DNA of 64,000 nucleotides from Streptomyces sp. HUAS ZL42. Its GTDB lineage: Bacteria > Actinomycetota > Actinomycetes > Streptomycetales > Streptomycetaceae. Each line of letters begins with the position of its first letter. Positions within the stretch are counted from its first letter, which is position 1. Shown here one piece after another: positions 61,456 through 64,000 of the stretch. The position numbers and the translations under genes are program-made. The DNA lies in the NCBI RefSeq assembly GCF_040782645.1, contig NZ_CP160403.1, positions 9,273,001 to 9,337,000 of the forward strand, written 5' to 3'. The notes beneath the pieces are model-generated. The model did not search any database. It was not told the origin of the DNA and saw only the letters and a list, made by a program, of their open reading frames with translations.

Positions 61456-63195
61456 ATGACCGCCGCCCCGCCCGGCCCGGCCTTCTCCCTCCACGACATC
61501 CCGTTCAGCATGCACGGATCCTGGTTCGACATATCACCGGTGCTGGCGGAGAACACGTACGCCGACGACCTCCACCTGGTCTCCCACCAGAACGGCATGC
61601 ACGCCGTCCTGCGCCTGGTCCCCCTCGACCCCACCACCGGCGAGCGGGCCGAGACCCGCATCACCGCCGTACCGAGCCTCCTCACCTGGAACCACGACAC
61701 CGGCCGCACCGACCTCGCCTACGAGGCACCGGACACCGTACGCCTGCGCGGCCAGGGATCCGCCCTGCGCGTGACCGCGGCGGCACAGACCCTGACGCCC
61801 TTCACCGGGACATACCTCTTCCGCGACCCGGCGGACGGCGCCTACGTGTTCACCTCGTACGAGACCGGGCGCCGCTACCGGTTCACCGTCCTGTCCGGCG
61901 TCATACGCGACGCCTCCGGCAGCCAGGCCCTGGGCAGCGCGGACAGGGGTCTCACGATCACCGCGGACAACGGCGGAACCTGGGAGGCCGCCATCGAGGA
62001 ACTCGACAGCGCACGCCGTCCCCACCGCGCCCGGATGACGTTCGACGAGGTCGTCACCGCGGCGGATCGCGCCTTCGCCGACTTCACCGACACGGTGGCG
62101 CCCTGGCGGTCCTCCCGTACCCCGGCCGCCGAACTCGCCGCATACGTCCTGTGGTCGGCGACCGTCGACCCGGCCGGCCTCGTCACCCGGCCCGCGGTGC
62201 TGATGTCCAAGCACTGGATGGACAAGGTCTGGAGCTGGGACCACTGCTTCAACGCCCTCGCCCTGGCGCCGGGAGCGCCCGCGCTGGCATGGGACCAGTT
62301 CTCCCTGCCCTTCGACCACCAGGACGAAAGCGGGGCGCTGCCCGACTCGCTCACCCACTCGGAGGTCCTGCACAACTTCGTCAAACCCCCCATCCACGGC
62401 TGGACCCTCTCCCACCTGCGCAGACGCCTGCCCGACCCCCCCGACCGCAGCGAACTCATCGAAACCTACGACCGGTTGAGACGCTGGACGGACTTCTGGC
62501 TCACCGCCCGCCGCGCACCGGACGCCCTCCTGCCCCACTACCAGCACGGCAACGACAGCGGCTGGGACAACGCCACCACCTTCGACCCCGAACGCGTGGT
62601 CGTCACCGCCGACCTGGCCGCGTTCCTCGTCCTCCAACTGCACGAACTGGCCGCCCTCGCAACGGAACTCGGTCATCACGACGACGCCCGCAGTTGGACG
62701 AGCACCGCGGAGACGACACGGACCGCCATGCTCGAAGAGCTGTGGACGGGGGAGCGGTTCGTGGCGCGGGGCGCCGACAGCGGCGACACCTGGGGCAGTT
62801 CCAGCCTGCTCGACCTGATGCCCATCGCGCTGGGCGAGCACCTGCCCGAGCACGTGGCAAAGACCCTGGCCGACCGGATCGAGGCACACCTCACCCCGTA
62901 CGGCCTGGCCACCGAACTGCCCACCTCACCGCACTACCGCCCCGACGGCTACTGGCGCGGCCCGATCTGGGCGCCCGCCACCGTCCTCGTCGAGGACGGC
63001 CTGCGCCGCAGCGGCCACCACCGCCTCGCCGACGAGATCAGCGCGCGCTTCCGGCTCCTGTGCGAAACCCACGGCTTCGCCGAGAACTTCGACGCCCTCA
63101 CCGGCACGGGCCTGCGTGACCGCGCCTACACCTGGACGGCCGCCGCCTACCTCCTGCTCGCCGAAGACCACGCACTCCGCGACGCTGAGCGTTGA
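61456..63195 (+). CDS. intracellular (alpha/alpha)6-barrel glycosidase (MGH1/GH63-like)
   Basis: 579 residues, no signal peptide. The N-terminal ~200 residues are a beta-sandwich (FSMHGSWFDISPVLAENTYA). The barrel (~210-570) carries MDKVWSWDHCFNALALAPG, HYQHGNDSGWDNATTFDPER (likely acid Asp) and YWRGPIWAPATVLVEDGL, the pattern of GH63/GH37-like enzymes such as mannosylglycerate hydrolase or glucosidases. It would cleave the imported oligosaccharide. Convergent with the next gene, 7 bp away. Confidence 0.85.
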   Translation: MTAAPPGPAFSLHDIPFSMHGSWFDISPVLAENTYADDLHLVSHQNGMHAVLRLVPLDPTTGERAETRITAVPSLLTWNHDTGRTDLAYEAPDTVRLRGQGSALRVTAAAQTLTPFTGTYLFRDPADGAYVFTSYETGRRYRFTVLSGVIRDASGSQALGSADRGLTITADNGGTWEAAIEELDSARRPHRARMTFDEVVTAADRAFADFTDTVAPWRSSRTPAAELAAYVLWSATVDPAGLVTRPAVLMSKHWMDKVWSWDHCFNALALAPGAPALAWDQFSLPFDHQDESGALPDSLTHSEVLHNFVKPPIHGWTLSHLRRRLPDPPDRSELIETYDRLRRWTDFWLTARRAPDALLPHYQHGNDSGWDNATTFDPERVVVTADLAAFLVLQLHELAALATELGHHDDARSWTSTAETTRTAMLEELWTGERFVARGADSGDTWGSSSLLDLMPIALGEHLPEHVAKTLADRIEAHLTPYGLATELPTSPHYRPDGYWRGPIWAPATVLVEDGLRRSGHHRLADEISARFRLLCETHGFAENFDALTGTGLRDRAYTWTAAAYLLLAEDHALRDAER

Positions 63196-63202
63196 ACAGT
63201 GG

Positions 63203-64000
63203 TCAGGCGGTGCAGAGTTGCTGCTGCGTCTCTCCTGGGAACACGATGCCGCACTGCCGGCGGATCTCGTCCATCACTCGCAGCGTGGTGACCGAGTCGT
63301 CCAGTGGACGGAGCGGAGACTGCAACCGGCCGGCGGCGATGCACCGGGCCACCTCCGCGGCCTCGAAATGCAGGGCATCGTGTGCGGTGAGCGGCTCTGT
63401 GTACGTCGATTGCGTGCCGCTTCCCGCCAGGGTCAGGACGATGTCGCCGGGCTGGTAGAAGGGGCCGGGCAGGCTCAACGTGGCGTGCGTGCCGACGATG
63501 GTGGCCGTGGTGGGTGTGTCGCTGAAGAGGGTGGTGTGGACGATGCCTTGATTGCCGTCGATGTCGCGGAGGAGAGCGGAGGCCTGGCCGTTGACACCCG
63601 CCGGGTGCGGCTGCGCGGAGGCCACCACTTCGGCCGGGGCACCGAGGACCCAGGTGGCGAGGGACAGGGGGTAGGTACCGAGGTCGAGAAGGGGGCCTCC
63701 GGCCAGGTCCGGGCGGAGGATGCGGTGGCCGGCGGTGAAGTGTTCGCCGTATTCGGCGAGGACGGTGCGGATGTCGCCGAGGACGCCGGAGTCGAGGACC
63801 TGCCGGACGACGTCGAACTTGGGGAGAAAGAAGGTCCAGAGGGCTTCGGAGCAGAACAGGCCCCGTTCTGTGGCGAGTTGGGCGATCTCGATGGCCTGGG
63901 CGGCGTTCAGGGCGAGTGGCTTCTCCACCAGGGCGTGCTTGCCGGCCTCGAGGGCGATCCGCGCACAGGTGAGGTGGTCGGTGTGCCCGGTGGCGACGTA
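63203..64000 (-). CDS. Gfo/Idh/MocA-family oxidoreductase (5' end beyond window)
   Basis: 265 residues are visible and the frame is open to the last base, so the NAD-binding start (GxGxxG) is outside. YVATGHTDHLTCARIALEAG then KHALVEKPLA shows the EKP motif of the family, and the C-domain has DLAGGPLLDLGTYPLSLATW (the GG..DxG sugar-binding region). Likely a sugar or inositol dehydrogenase, perhaps linked to the neighbouring sugar locus. Confidence 0.9.
   Translation of the reverse strand, partial: YVATGHTDHLTCARIALEAGKHALVEKPLALNAAQAIEIAQLATERGLFCSEALWTFFLPKFDVVRQVLDSGVLGDIRTVLAEYGEHFTAGHRILRPDLAGGPLLDLGTYPLSLATWVLGAPAEVVASAQPHPAGVNGQASALLRDIDGNQGIVHTTLFSDTPTTATIVGTHATLSLPGPFYQPGDIVLTLAGSGTQSTYTEPLTAHDALHFEAAEVARCIAAGRLQSPLRPLDDSVTTLRVMDEIRRQCGIVFPGETQQQLCTA

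Overview
This is very GC-rich actinobacterial DNA. Codon use with G/C at third positions, many GTG starts, ATGA-coupled operons and families typical of streptomycetes (LC7/roadblock, SpoIIE-type phosphatases, LacI-controlled sugar loci) point to Streptomyces or a close relative. Most of the window is chromosomal, but about 36.8-46.7 kb is an accessory patch with two insertion sequences, two attachment-site-like scars and a broken regulator.

Layout. (1) 1-450: C-terminal end of a membrane protein. 460-747: a GNAT acetyltransferase remnant. (2) 0.86-15.6 kb: a complete locus for a high-affinity, actinobacterial-type (group 1h, formerly group 5) [NiFe] hydrogenase. hypA-hypB-hypF-hypC-hypD-hypE run leftward as one overlapping operon. 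Rightward run hypX (CO-ligand synthesis), the small and large subunits, a NifU-like protein, three conserved genes of unknown function and one small basic protein, a maturation endopeptidase with an added N-terminal domain, and a 43-residue membrane peptide. (3) 15.7-23.3 kb: a diacylglycerol-kinase-like protein, a small membrane/basic-tail protein, a 1494-residue P-type ATPase with a long N-terminal extension, and a multi-pass membrane protein. (4) 23.3-25.7 kb: a VOC protein, a DUF1330 protein and a two-gene unknown operon. (5) 25.9-32.0 kb: a compact STM4015-STM4015-STM4014-STM4013-STM4012-STM4011 operon (two LRR-like proteins, an ATP-grasp protein, an alkaline-phosphatase-fold hydrolase and two radical-SAM enzymes). 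This uncharacterised pathway has few clues to its product. (6) 33.1-36.7 kb: a single 1198-residue polypeptide that joins a PutP-like SLC5 Na+ symporter to PAS, GAF, PP2C phosphatase and anti-sigma-type ATPase domains. (7) 36.8-46.7 kb: the accessory patch: DUF4265, an IS630 element, a SUKH protein, a DNA primase/polymerase-like gene with two paralogous small genes, a divergent XRE-TPR regulator destroyed by a frameshift and by an IS701-family element, and unknown small genes. (8) 46.7-53.7 kb: a phosphotransferase, an orphan LacI regulator, a histone-tail-like winged-helix protein, ArsR, LC7 and LuxR regulators, a secreted His/Lys/Tyr/Trp-rich protein, and argG with a probable leaderless promoter over an ARG-box-like site. 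(9) 54.1-63.2 kb: a sugar-utilisation locus with a secreted CBM-bearing glycosidase, a LacI regulator with four matching palindromic operators, an ABC importer (lipoprotein plus two permeases) and an intracellular (alpha/alpha)6 glycosidase. The window ends inside a Gfo/Idh/MocA oxidoreductase.

How the genes work together. The Hyp proteins build the Fe(CN)2CO-Ni centre. HypX probably supplies CO aerobically from formyl-tetrahydrofolate, the endopeptidase trims the large subunit, and the conserved unknown genes probably serve electron transfer or assembly. In the sugar locus, the secreted enzyme would release an oligosaccharide, the ABC system would import it, the cytosolic glycosidase would finish it, and the LacI protein would control the divergent promoters. 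The strongest leads for new biology are the STM4011-4015 operon, the transporter-phosphatase fusion, the conserved unknown hydrogenase genes and the secreted aromatic/His-rich protein.
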